From: Blasia pusilla
Taxonomy: Eukaryota; Marchantiophyta; Marchantiopsida; Blasiales
Direction: 5' to 3'
NCBI GenBank assembly: GCA_050084515.1
Contig: CM114274.1
Span: forward strand, 37,076,001-37,140,000
Length of the DNA stretch: 64,000 nucleotides
Part shown: piece by piece, positions 37,376-49,423 of the stretch
Numbering within the stretch: the stretch's first letter is position 1
Layout of the letters: every line of letters begins with the position of its first letter
Notes under the pieces: generated by a model
The model's input: only the letters and a program-made list of their open reading frames with translations
Databases searched by the model: none
What the model was told of the DNA's origin: nothing
Position numbers and translations under genes: made by a program

Positions 37376-37942
37376 GTATTATTATAGAAGAGTGCATCTT
37401 CATTTTGCAAATACCTCTCCTCTTGACACTTGGCACTTCAGCCAATCAGATCGTTCAAAATTTATTTAAAATGGCACTTAAGAATCGGGATATCAATTAA
37501 ATTTTAATTGAGGAGCTGAATTACTTAGAAGAGTGGAATTTTATTACTCTTCTAATATTTAAAAAACAAAATTTATACTTGAGTTTTTGAATTAAAAATG
37601 TTATTTTTTTAAATAATAAAATTCATTCACATTTGATATTTTGAAAGATAAAAATTAAAAAGGGAAATAATTTCATTAATGAGAATTAATGGAAAAAATA
37701 TTTAATCAATGTTATTTTAGTGGGAAAATGGAAGGGGAAGAGTAGGTATTGTTCAAGATTTTATGGAGGAGTGAAATTATGTAGGGGAGTTGGGTATTCT
37801 TTAAAAGTGAGTTTCCATTTTTTTGTTAGATTTAAAAAATTATAAATTCTATTAAATTTTTTATGAAAAATATTTCTGAATTACAAGAAAATAATTTTCG
37901 CGCGCCGTATAAGCATGGGGCAAGCATGGGCATGCTAACTAA
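37374..37942 (+). mobile_element. Non-autonomous Helitron, about 570 bp
   Basis: The 5' end is in an ATT run and reads TATTATTATAGAAGAGTGC, then TTTGCAAATACCTCTCC. The 3' end is GGGCATGCTAACTAA before host T (37943). The interior matches the minus-strand element at 19742-20640. It lies head to head with the preceding Helitron, within or beside a Copia LTR. Confidence 0.65.
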
Positions 37943-38720
37943 TGGTAATATATGTGCACAAGTTTCTAAGAGAATTTCTACAAAGATGATTTTTGTTTAG
38001 AATCTTCTTAAAGTGTCCTTCATAATTTCATTGTATTAAACTACATTAGGTATCTTAAGCTTGGGCATACATCAACAGTCCCCTTAAATCTCAACTCAAT
38101 ATCCTTTACACCTAGATGGAGTGTAGACAAATCAAATTCATCTCTAGATAATACTTTGGTGAAGATGTCATCCAATTGCTAAATTGTGTTCATATATGCA
38201 AGCTCTACTTTATTTTCCAAGATTGTCTTCCAAGCCTTTCTTTCGAATGAAATGATAATGCATCTTAATGTGCTTTTTCCTTACATGAAATGTTGGATTG
38301 AATTAATGGTACTAAAGTTGTCTTTATGTCTGAAAGTTAGATCCAAATATTCTCTATCTATAAGAAAATGTAATGGCATATTCAGATGATGCTATTGTTG
38401 CTCCTCCATATTCTATTTCTATTAACACTAATACATCACTTCGTTTTTCTCTAAAAGCCTACCTTACTTCCATACTTCCGACTTCAAATACATATTCAAA
38501 AGTGGATCTTACGTTAAGCTGAGGACATTCCCTTCCCACATTGCATCACTACTTCCTCGTAACTCCAAATGAATGGACAATGAGTAACGACGTCAAAACT
38601 ATATCATGAATCATGAACTTCACATACCTCAACATCTACCTCACTCTATCAAGATGGGATTATCGTGATTGGATTAATTGACTTACCAACACAAATCCCA
38701 TAATAGAGCCTTATGAGAGT
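37943..38720 (-). mobile_element. Copia-type LTR retrotransposon 3' end (RNase H tail, polypurine tract, LTR start)
   Basis: On the minus strand, broken frames read HFM.GKSTLRCIIISFERK, VELAYMNT and QLDDIFTKVLSRDEFD, the C-terminal RNase H part of Ty1/Copia polyproteins, around 38330-38110. A purine tract, GATTTAAGGGGAC, follows. An LTR-like start, TGTTGATGTATGCCC, begins at plus 38077. The LTR is cut at about 37943 by the Helitron pair. Coding remnants continue upstream to about 38.7 kb. Confidence 0.65.
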
Positions 38721-39380
38721 CCAATAAAAATATCTAAGTCTTAAACACATATGGTAGAGGAGATGTAGAAGGCGAGTCATGATCATGAGTTAAAGAAGGA
38801 TCAATCTTAGTGAGAACACTATGAAAAAACCCCTATTAGCTAGTCATGAGACTAGGGAGAGGCCGGAGTGATCCGCCAAAGGACCATCAATATGGGCAAG
38901 AGAAACCTTGAGACTCAACCTATATACCCAAGCATTGCAAATCATGTCGTAGGCAAAGGTTAGTCAAGGCCCGCACTCATCTTGAGACAATTCTTAGGTA
39001 AAAGAAGCGAACATGATCACGGGAACTAGGAAGGAACCAAGAAGGGTGGTGAGGCTTAAGGTTAGTCCTAGTTGAGGGCAGCAAGTGGCTCGGGAATAAT
39101 CAAGTCAAGACGCTGGTTCCATAAGACTAGTCACGAAACAGAAATGGTGGCAAGACCAACCGACAGATTTAGAAATAAGTTGAGGAATTTGGGGAACAAT
39201 CATGAGACTCACCCAAATCATGTTGGGTGAACTAAACCAATTTCTATAACATGACAAAAACCAAAATAGGAGAGATTGATTTACAACTTTCTATGGATTT
39301 TGACTTTATTAGGAGAGGAGAAAGGGCAATAGAGATTGCTTTATTCCCTTAGAATATGTTAAGACAAAAGTTAGAGCAGT

Positions 39381-39560
39381 AAGATTGAATTATTACTTTC
39401 TTTGGATTTTTACCGTACATAGACCTCTTTAAGTAAGTCGAGGATTAGTGGATATGGTGTCTTCATAAGTAAGATTGAATAATTACTTTCTTTGGATTTT
39501 GACCATATATAGACCTCTATAAGTAAGTCGAGGGTTACTGGATATGGTGTCTTCGTACCT
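39381..39560. repeat. 90-bp tandem duplication
   Basis: AAGATTGAAT begins units at 39381 and 39471. Both continue through ATTACTTTCTTTGGATTTT, then TAAGTAAGTCGAGG, then GGATATGGTGTCTTC. A weaker third match precedes them near 39274. A separate duplication (CACTTTTGCATGATTTT through TTGACAAT.GAGTGTGAC) occurs at about 39655-39720 and 39800-39867. No gene is supported from 38.7 to 40.0 kb. Confidence 0.75.
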
Positions 39561-40029
39561 CCCTACGAACATGAAGACGAAGTTGTAGGAGAAAAGTGAT
39601 ATGTGTGTGGGAGGTGGAGACATTTACATTGAGATTTTGGAAGCAAGGGTGGAGCACTTTTGCATGATTTTATCAATGGTCGAAAGGAAAATTAGTAGAG
39701 TTTGACAATTGAGTGTGACCTCACCAAAAATTGGGATCAATATGGGGACTGGAGCTCCGACTCTAAACATTTAAATCAAGGCCTGGAAGCCAGGATGATG
39801 CACTTTTGCATGATTTTGTTTATGAAGGAAAGGAAAAATAGTGGAGCTTGACAATCGAGTGTGACATGAGAATCTCATTGTCGACCACACTATACACACT
39901 AAGTAGTTCCTGTCGTAGCCTTGTGATCTACTTGTTGATCCGAGAGGCACCGCAAGAAAAGAATGTAGATGCTCATGAGCATTGGACCGCAATAATCTAC
40001 AAAGTTGATGAGGGGATGAATGGCAACCC

Positions 40030-43000
40030 TCAAGTAGACTCGTCAAATACTAAGGGATCCAACTGGACTTCATCATCTTGACTCCCTCTCCACATCAATT
40101 CCCCCTCCGGAATTGTAGTCTCTTGTTGCAGCAACACACCATTTCCATGGGGATTGGTGTAGTGGCTCCAGAGACTCGTGGGGGAACTACTCTTTCTGAA
40201 ATGCAGACTAACATCTCTAGATGTTGAAGCAGCTCGAGAGGACCATTCTTCAATTGTGTCGGGACTTGAAGTGCCGCTATCCTCTTTTGAATTGCTCTGT
40301 GCTTCAGATCTGGGAGCGATCTTTTCTCTCCCCCGATGAGTGCTCAGTGACATTTCCAACTCTTTCCAGGGCTTTCGTTTTTCGGCTCTAGCAACAGTGT
40401 CATCTTTGGGAGAAAAAGGTTCTGCAGATGTGCGGAAGTGGAAGCCCGCAGAGATCTGCAGGGAGTCTAGGTGCTTGATAAAGTTTGATCGATCCTCCTC
40501 AGAAAGAGAGCATGATACCTCCTGAAACCTTTGCAGTTGTACACTAGTTATGCTCATCTTCTGCTGCACCATTTCCTCCAAGTATTTGAAAGCCTCTTTG
40601 TCTTTTCCTACTCTTACGCAAGAACTGACCATCACAAGATTCAGTTCAGGAGTTGCGGCATTATTCTTGCTCTTTAGTTGAGAGTACAAACGCTCCACAA
40701 GATCATGCTGCACAAGAAACACAGTAAGGTCCAGTCAATCGGAGGTGCTTTATTCTCTACCCTTGCATTTTCCAACTTGATTTCATTGTGCAGGACTAAG
40801 CTTTCTACAGGACCTTGAGGATGAGTGATGTTTCAGGGGCTTGGCCGTCTGTGACAAGGTAAAGACCATTTGGGTAGACAGATGTACTGAGCCGCAACAC
40901 ACGTGACCATAGATTAATAAATGCCCCCCCATAAAGTACAAGGAAGTTCTCCAGCTACATACCTTCCCTGCATTTGAGAGGCTATTCAAAATCCATGTGT
41001 GCCGTTCGCAATTGAGCTCAAATCCGTGTAGAATCATTTGCTGATAAGTTGACTCCAAATCCTCCCACTTCCAAGATTGTGCGCATGCTCCCAACATTGC
41101 ATCATATGTAAACATGTCTGGGCTGAGATGAACATCATTCTTGTACAACTTTTGGGGGCTCAGCCTCCCTTTCTTCAGCAGATTGAAGAGGCTTTTGGCC
41201 TCGTCAAACATGTTATTCCGCCCATAAAGAGCAATCATGACGTTGTATGTGCCTATGTTCGGAGCACACACTTCTTGCATGTACTGAAAGACTGATATAG
41301 CATCTTGCCACAGACCAGCTTTCTCACATGCTCTGATAAACCCTGTGTAGGTCTCAACTAGAGGCTTCTTCGAAAGCTTCACTAGCTGCTCTACCTGCAA
41401 GTTACACAGCAACAAATTCCTCACAATAAGCTAATAGCAGGGGAGAAATCGAAGTCAGTCGGCCATTGAGTGGAGCCACCAGAAATCGTAAGAAACATGA
41501 GCAAATCATGCATACGAACAAGCCTGTTCTGGGAAGGATTGGACTGACGTGTGAATAACCACACTCACAACCTCACACTTAAAGATGCAAAATCTTTGAG
41601 TAGAAAGTAAAAGTTTGTACCTGTAGGACAGCATCTCTCCATCGGCCACACATGCAGAGAGCAGATGCCAATGCGAAGTAGACTCCAGCTGATGGAACCA
41701 TACCCCGCTGCTCCATTTGTTTCACCATCGCAACTGCATTGTCTGCTTTCCCAGCTCGACCGAGACCCTCCACCAAAACTGAAATACTCCCCCACAGATG
41801 CATGTTAGTGTTTAATAAAACAACTCATACACAACAGCATAGCTGAGTTACTTCGACTAGATTGTGCCTTATGGAGACGAGTTTAATTCTTCTTGACAAT
41901 GATCAGATACCTTGAACCATCATCTTCTCCACTAGAGCTGTCACCATTCCTATACATCCAAATGATGTACTCAGCACATCTTCACAATTCTACATTCCTC
42001 TTTTCATGGCTTCATGTTGGTGTCATGATTTAGGTGAGAAGGGACCTTTGTAGGTGAGAGAATTTGGATAGTAGCCACTCCCTCCATCTTCTCAAGAGTC
42101 TTCCAGGCAAGGTCCACTTTTCCAGCTTTCATCATCACCTGCAATTTCCCGAGATGATCATTCAGTAACTCAGCATCTCTAACAAGGCGTGAGGGTACTC
42201 ATAAATGAGCAAAAAATTGTCAGGACAAACCTCATCACCTCAAACTCTGAGATGGACTGCAGAAGTAACATGCTTACTGATTCAAGTGTGCAGAACATAC
42301 AATCTTTGTAAACTTGTGGAAAATGAAAACTGAGGTGATCCACATACCTCAATGGCAAGACCATAGGATGCTGAATTCAAATGAAGCTTCTCTTTCTTTA
42401 TCTGATCTAGAACCCACAGTGCACACTGCCAATGCTTGTGTGGAACACAAGCATTCAATACCTGTAGTATGACACACACAAGAAATCAATTTAAACATGC
42501 ACAGCAGACCGCAGGCAACAGCCAGTCAAACCAAGTACAGGAGAGATCACAACACAAGAGCCCAATCAGGAGAAATGGAGACACCGATTTACTAAGTATA
42601 AGGGCTCAGAGACATTCGCTCTTCAATGAACTTTTGGGGAAAAGAAGTTCATGGATGACAATACTTCAAAGTCTATAATGATAGTCCTGCAACTCTTATT
42701 GAGCTCAATGAATCAAAGACCACTCCAATTGATGGTCCCGAATGAGTATTGAGTCCAAGTTACGAGTAAGCCTAAGTCATTTGTTGGAAAGGAGATGATG
42801 CAATGAGGTAAAAGCTGAGAGAAAGCTAAGAATCACTCATTAGAATGTCCAGAAGTAGTAATGAGAAACCTAGATTGACATAGCCATACCGCATTATAGA
42901 CTACAATGTCAGGGGCCAAAACGCCGTTCCGTTCCAGATTAAGCACATACTTGGGCATCTTTGGCCCTTTCCGGAGGGTCTCTATTAGTCCCAAGAGCTC

Positions 43001-46000
43001 TTCCATACAACCAGTCTGCCCAAGGGTCACTGCAATACAGTGGTATGCAGCCATATCTGGATAAGTTGCTGCATGTTCCTGAGGTAACAAAGACAGGATT
43101 ACATTAGTGAAAGGTGAATATGAATATAGGGATCAGAACAAAAATATAGTGCACTGTAGTGAATCACATCACAAACGTGTTGGTCTGACAAATACCAACA
43201 GGACGTTGAAATAGAAAGTAGGGCTTAGCAGGACATCAACTTCCAATTCAATATGTAGCTGCTCTCATGAAACTTGCATTAGAGCATGACCCTGCTCTTT
43301 GAGAGTTTCTTAGTGGCGCAGCATCATCTAGCTCTAACCTCCACCAGCTTTGAGTCCATTCTCCAGTCAATCAAAGAGTAGAAACAATCGAAGAATCCAG
43401 AGGCAAGACAAGGAGCGACACTAAAAAATAAGAAGAATAGTAGTACGCACACACATGACTTTGAAAGCATTCAAAGCCTCGGTTGGTCTTCTAGCCTTTC
43501 CCAAAACGGCAAGCAGTGTTGTGAAAACGTACCTGCCACATTTGCATACAATTCCAGATCACAAGTTTTACATGAGAAAGACACAGGAAAATCCTTCGCC
43601 AATGACTTGGAAGTGTTGAAATTTGTTAATATCTAGTTTAGTCATGCCCTAAAAGTAGTTAGTCAAATACTAACTTAGTTGGATACTAATTTAGTTAGCT
43701 AGAGATAACTTAGTGTTCCTCTATCTTTTTAGGGTAACCTCGAATTAGGGCAATTCTCGAGTTAGGGCTAGCCACCATCTGACATTTAGGGTATGGATCT
43801 GTTCAAGAAGATCTAAGGGCCAGAAATGCTCACCCTCATGTATATATTGTCTCTGTTTAGAGTCAGAATGTAATTCTACAGTATGCACAGGTTTTGGTGA
43901 GGACTCATGAGGCTCTCAGTGTGTAATGCAGCACTGGCCCTGCTGCAGAGTGATCTGAGAGAAGGAAGAGGAGATTGAGACTAACTTCTGTGCTTACGCC
44001 TCACTGGAAGGCAGGTCGTTTTGTCTAGTATGCTGATGGAGATTGCTTGTGCTCAATGATGTGACCCATGTCTGATCTCTGAGCTGGTGACATGTGAGGA
44101 TCTGTGTTGTGAGTGCAAGGTGTGACTGTGTAGAATCTTTCTTAGTATCTGTTAGACAATAAGAAGAGTCACATCATGGTAGGGTTCTGATTTGGTAATA
44201 GAGGTAGAAACTGATTTGTTGATTGTATACAAGCTGAAATCATGGATGGTTTAGCTGATGCTAGTTCTGACTTTGTACAAGGAGATACTTCTGCTGGTCA
44301 ATCCTTTTCACAGGTAGGACAGCTAGGCACAAGAGTTGAGAATTATGCTGCACAGCTATTTCCATACAGAAAGTTTTCTAGGCTTGCTTAGGCACTCTCA
44401 AACCTCCAGCTATGAAAGGTGACATGATATACACACAGCATTCATGAAAGGCCATCAATCTTGACTGTAAGCCGTAAATTATATCCATAGAATTTACTGG
44501 AAGTATAAAGTTCTATCTCTGAAAGAATGAATAAAACACCCATAATATATCCCCATGACTAGATGTGATACTTCTGAGAGAGATGAAGTCAACGCCTTCG
44601 TAACTCCTCCTACCAGATCAGTTACATATCCAGAAAATGGAAGTAGACAGCCCTCAAACTACCTAACACGAGAAATTATTGCTGTATGTACCAGCACTAA
44701 ACATCAGCCAGATTCTAAAATGCTTTATCTGACTACTTCAGACCGTAATCAACCTTAGAATGAGCTAGACGTAAGCAAACCTGCTCCTGCAAGCCGGAAA
44801 ATGATTGCGGCTGGTTAACCAGTCCACCACTTCAATGGCACGCCGCCAACTGCCTTGCTCTCCAAGCAATTTTAGCAGAGTAACGGCTCGGCCATCTGTG
44901 ATCTTCATCCCCCCACTTCGCATCAACCGGGAAAAGTGCACACCATCTGTTCGTGTGCTCACACTGTTCAATCTGTGCAACCGAACACCAAACCCAAGTC
45001 AACTCTTCTACGACTGAATTATCAAAGAAAAGCCTAAAATCTGCTCTACCTTCTGTCTCAAAAATACTCGTAGGCCTTGAAGTCTACCCAGGAACCAACA
45101 CTGTTACTCTACGCATAGTCCTATATGTTGGAGACACAGTTGGGAGAAAAACTTTGAGCTTCACTTTTTAGAGTATTCTATTCTCTTCTAACACAATCCA
45201 ACCAGGGCTGTGGCCTATGGTTGCAAGGCTAGAAGAGGCACTACTTACTGAGTAGTCTTTTCCCAATTTAATTGCTGAGCTGGTAACACCATGACTGTTA
45301 TATTCAGTAGCCTAGATTCACTGCCCAAAGGTGTTGCACTGGTAGGAAACTTGTATTAGGGATCCTAATCAAGTAAGGTAAGTAGACAGTGTTGTAAAGA
45401 GCTCTTGGTTGATACTCAGAAGCTCAATCCCAACACTCTGTATGGTAACCATTCATACTATATGAGAGACTACCTTGTCTCATATGGTACCCTCTTCACT
45501 TCTTCCTCTCTATACTCATCCCAGTCCCTAGCTCAGTCCAAAGCCAGTGCGATCTATGGTCACAATCAACGACAGGCACTACTTAATGAGTAGAGCCTCT
45601 CCCCACTCTGATGACATGACCAAAATCCCCTTTCAGTTCAGTAGAAAATTTTTCCTCCATGTGCCTTATCAGAAGTGAAGGAAAAGGGTTCAGTGATGTA
45701 CTGTTTAGAAAGCCATTCGAGTTGTTTCTTCTCATCCAAATCAGTTCGGGGAAGGCCTCTATCTTCTCTCGCATCGTCATCTTTGGTAGAAAGGTACACA
45801 TTCTCACCCTTTCGCCGCCCAATTATGACTCTAGCCACTTTCTTCCCAAATTTGGTTCTCCTGGCTGCTAGTATTTGTTCTCTAGTGAAGCTCCCTACCT
45901 CATTGAATTTCTCCACCTGCTTTTGTATTGATGTCGTGGCCAGTCCCTCCTCCCCCTCCAAGACTTCATCTCCAATCTCAGAGTATCCGATGCTCTCATC

Positions 46001-47028
46001 AACTCCACTTAATTCTACCGATGCTGTACCTTTCACCCACTGAAACTTCTCACGAAGACTCTCTCTAGTTTCGAGTGTCCTGAATTGTGGTACCCTCTTT
46101 CATTTCCCTCCATTCCTCCCATGCTCCCACTCTTTGTAGCTCCCTTCTCTGACGCACCTTTAACCCACCTGTCGATTTCAATTGTGGATCGCTTATTGTG
46201 AGGGGTGCGTGCCCTCACACTGGTCTTCAGATCCCCTATTCCCACACTTTCTGTGCTCCCCATCAACGACTCACCCTTCATCCATCTCTTTTGTCCACTG
46301 GCATTTTCCTGTGCATCGGTTACGAGTGCCTTGTTGTACTGAGGGCGGGCACTTTCGTTTGTCTGTACGCTTACCAACCTCTCAATCCCTTCACCTCCCG
46401 TATCAGTACCGTCAGCCCACCTGTTATGCTTACTGACCTCCACCCTTGGCTCGAATGTGGGTGTCCTCGAATTGGGAATTCCTGCGGCTCCATTTGACCT
46501 ACCGCCTTGGAACGAGTCATCTATGACCTCAGAGTCCACTCGTTCTATCCTCTTTAATCTATCCTCGTACGCAGCTTCAAATGCTTCCCATTCGGGGGTG
46601 TTGGCCTGGACACTGAACTTGCTCGCATCTGCAGGAGCGCTCTCCCTCTTCCAAATTCTGGTGTCGGTTGCTCCAGACGGTTCCCTGGACTTCTTTCTCC
46701 TGGGTCGATTCCAGTCTTCCAAGGGCTTATCGAATTTGAGCATGGCTGGATTGGGTATAGCCACAGGAGTTAGGGCCTCTTCCTCCAACCTCCGCTTCTC
46801 TCTCCTCTCCTTTCGCACCTTCCTGAGGATCTTCCGTTCTTTCTTCTTCCTCAAATGGTGTAGAGTTTTGGCATCCAGCTCCTGCACCTTTTCCGCCTCG
46901 CATTTGACAGAATGAAACCGCAGCGACAGAGCCGGTGCTTTGGAGAGAAACATGGTGGTCGAACGGGGCTGCCATTTACTAACACAGCTCGCAAACGATA
47001 GGATTTGCGATGCAACTGCATACGCCAT
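40030..47028 (-). CDS. Pentatricopeptide repeat protein, DG1 (At5g67570)-like, about ten exons, two apparent frameshifts
   Basis: DG1-type P-class PPR proteins act in chloroplast RNA metabolism and greening. Well-supported minus-strand exons: 44946-44781, 43532-43451, 43078-42890, 42461-42348, about 42133-42031, 41949-41911, 41778-41621, 41394-40963 and 40707-40030. All are GT-AG with matching phase. Landmarks are LLKLLGEQGSWRRAIEVVDW, LLAVLGKARRPTEAL, YPDMAAYHCIAVTLGQTG, PDIVVYNA, LNACVPHKHWQCALWVLDQI, GMVPSAGVYFALASALCMCG, PNIGTYNVMIALYGRNNMFD and SPDMFTYDAMLGACAQSWKW. Exon 1 (47028 to about 45640) encodes a basic, possibly plastid-targeted N-terminus with four loose W.KG-type repeats. Exon 1 has a two-base GA excess near 46060 and the 42.1-kb exon has a one-base shift (KMEG to GYYPNSLTYK). 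The exon 1-2 junction is unresolved. Either the copy is damaged or the assembly has errors. Confidence 0.82.
43615..44400 (+). mobile_element. Candidate LTR-element fragment in a PPR intron
   Basis: From TGTTAATATCTAG the sequence has LTR-like character: a TATATATTG box near 43850 and a CT/GA-rich end. A 49-codon frame from ATGGATGGTTTAGCTGATGC (44242) then resembles a Copia gag start. A primer-binding site is only weakly matched near 44175, and no second LTR is seen. The call is tentative. Confidence 0.3.
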
Positions 47029-48130
47029 CCTGCTTCGAAATCTCCGTAGCAGCAGCACACCGGTGCGTAACTTCAACCCACCGGGCTCATTCTAGAACAG
47101 TGGACAACACTAAACCCAACCGCAGAGCGACTCTCTTCCAGAATCCTCCGACTTACATTACCGTCCTTGCTCTGCTCCAGACCGACAGATAGCAATGGAT
47201 GACTTGAAGCTGCTCCAACTCCACCACACTCTTTATAAATTCAGCTCACTCCTCACTGCGCACAGCTCGCATCCTGGGGCTCCAAATGCAACGGTCAATC
47301 TCAGGCCAATACCACCCGTAATTGCAATCCAAGTTGCGCTACCTCTGCCTGTGAGTTTCCCTGAGGACAGAATTAGTTCAGGCTCGAGCTACCCCATAAT
47401 CGCACCAGACCTGCCGATTTCTTCCACCCCAATGATTCCACAATGCCCATAACAGTCCAGAGGGCGATGGTCAGCAGCAGAGGGAGCTGCAGTAGCACTA
47501 GCCACTCTGAGTTCACCAAGCAAGCAACCAATACTCCATCTTAATTCCCCCCATTGACAACAATCCATACTGCCCCTCAACCTATTCGACTGTTCTTCCC
47601 GATTGCCCCATGGAATTTCCCGTCATGCTCCCCAAGATCTCTTTCTGGATTGACTACATTCGGATACAGTTCGACTGACCTAGAGCTTGGCAAAGAATTA
47701 TTCTCACAGACAAAGAGGGAGGACAGACGTTGTAGACAATGGAGCACAGGGATGCTTGATGATGATGAACAGAATCACCTTTCAAATTGCAATTGCTACG
47801 ATCACAAATCAGACTAGAGTTCACTGATCTATTCCAAGGCCATGGCCCCGCAGTCTCTGATTTCACGGCTATGAAGAAGGAAGTCCACGGAAGTGCATGA
47901 AAGCTAAAGAGCGTCACCTGCAACAAAGGACCTCTTGCGTGCTCTTCGGTAGAGCGCTGTCCACTTCCATAGTTGCACACGATGCAAATCCTGCTTCCAT
48001 GGCCCTTTAGAATCCCCGTGTACAAAACAAAAATCACTTGATTCTCTCCCCCACTTGTATAGCCCAATTTGCTAATCAAAGTCTCACAGATTTTAAGACT
48101 ACCAACTATTCACAGAGGCTACTTTTGAAG

Positions 48131-48168
<38 letters not shown>

Positions 48169-48224
48169 CTCCCCCCACCCTCCAAACCGGGAAACGGGAG
48201 CGAAACTACGAGAGATGATATGGT
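47029..48224. other. Upstream region of the PPR gene, no gene supported
   Basis: It presumably holds the PPR promoter and 5' UTR. The remaining open frames are short. A (CT)14 run lies at about 48137-48164, just before the LINE fragment. Confidence 0.45.
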
Positions 48225-48790
48225 GTGACGTGCGGAGGCAAATGTACTCAAGTGCGGTGTGATGATCTTCAGTGGCAAGGAGGATTACCGAGACCAACAC
48301 TGGTACTGGGGCGAACAAGAGGTCCCCCGTGTGCGCCCACCTACACCTATCTCGGCATTCACTTCTCAGAAGACTGCATGTGGGAAGCCCACATTCAGAA
48401 GACTACTTAGAAAGGCCACAAGAAGGTGAACGCACTGTCGAGATTCCTACACTTCCGGGACTTCATCTCAGAAGTAAAGCGCTCTGTCCTTCTCCATACC
48501 ATTCGTCCCTCCCTGGAATATGGCGTAGCAGTGTGGGATGGCAACACCGAACAAAGGGACATGCTCGAGGCTGTGCAGCTGCTGAAGATGTCAGCTTCCA
48601 GATTTGGTGGGTGTGAGATCAGAACTTCGAGTGGAACTCCTGGACTCCCTTCGCTATCCTCAAGAGGTGATGGGCAGAACTTGGGACCTGAAGAGATCGT
48701 GCAAGCAAAACAAGTATGCGGCCCCGAATGCCTTGTCTCAAAGGTGCCGTAAAAAGAATACACCAGTCAGGACCCTTGTGAACCGTTGAT
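48225..48790 (+). pseudogene. LINE reverse-transcriptase C-terminal fragment
   Basis: YTYLGIHFSEDCMWEAHIQK, then a stop (48408), then VNALSRFLHF, VKRSVLLHTIRPSLEYGVAV and LEAVQLLKMSASRFGG is the thumb-side segment typical of non-LTR reverse transcriptases. The next expected motif, VELLDSLRYPQEVMGRTWDL, is in another frame, so there is a frameshift near 48625. Upstream, KC.VMIFSGKE (48240-48275) lies in a third frame. The fragment is 5'-truncated and dead, and distinct from the RLE element at 33-36 kb. Confidence 0.75.
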
Positions 48791-48861
48791 AAACTTTTTG
48801 GACCCAAAAAATGTGTCCCCGATACCTCCGCACGTGCCCATGGAATCGACCCCTTAAGATA

Positions 48862-49003
48862 TGACCCCCCACTTAAGGTCACCAAAAGTATTTTTGAAAG
48901 AAAACCAGTAACACTCATCAAAACGAGAGCATATGAACCCCCACTTAAGGTCACCAAAAGTATTTTTGAAAGAAAACCATAACACTCATCAAAACGAGAG
49001 CAG
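48862..49003. repeat. 72-bp tandem duplication
   Basis: CCCCCACTTAAGGTCACC followed by AAAAGTATTTTTGAAAGAAA, then AACACTCATCAAAACGAGAG, occurs twice with a 72-bp period. The second copy lacks one G. The near-identity suggests a recent event. Confidence 0.9.
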
Positions 49004-49203
49004 TTCCAAAAATATTGCACCCTCCCATTAGTATATAGATATGGCTTCTAGTATAACTCTGCTAATAAATAAGGTGATGACACAAAAGCTTTTACAAAAT
49101 AAGAACACAAGGAAAAAATTTGTAGAAGACATGCAAATGCTCAGTGGTCACGCTTAAGTAGGCCAAGTCGAATAAGAAGGTAGTTGCACATAATCTATTA
49201 AAA

Positions 49204-49423
49204 CTAGTTGGTGCCCCTGCTCAACACGTGTGAAAGGCATCCGAACTCTAAAAATTGTAGGCCTCTTATAATGGAGAAGAATTCTCAAGTTCAGTCAGAC
49301 GCATTTCAAAATCAAGAGGGAGAAAAAAATCGACACATGTCAAGTAACTATAGGCCGAAAAACATAGGTATCACGAAAAGGCGTGGCATTTCCTATAAGG
49401 GCACTCTCCAATAATAGTATAGA
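49204..49423 (-). mobile_element. Complete short Helitron, 220 bp
   Basis: On the minus strand it starts TCTATACTATTATTGGAGAG at plus 49423, after host A. It ends CACACGTGTTGAGCAGGGGC then ACCAACTAG at plus 49204, before host T. TC start, CTAG end and A/T insertion site are all present. It is non-coding. Confidence 0.8.

Noticed and set aside
40783-40960. An extra PPR exon between 40963 and 40707
   Set aside because: The open frame continues past a good GT donor, and the flanking exons join in phase without it, matching the family.
46457-46915. 152-codon plus-strand ORF
   Set aside because: It is antisense to PPR exon 1 and shows no domain.
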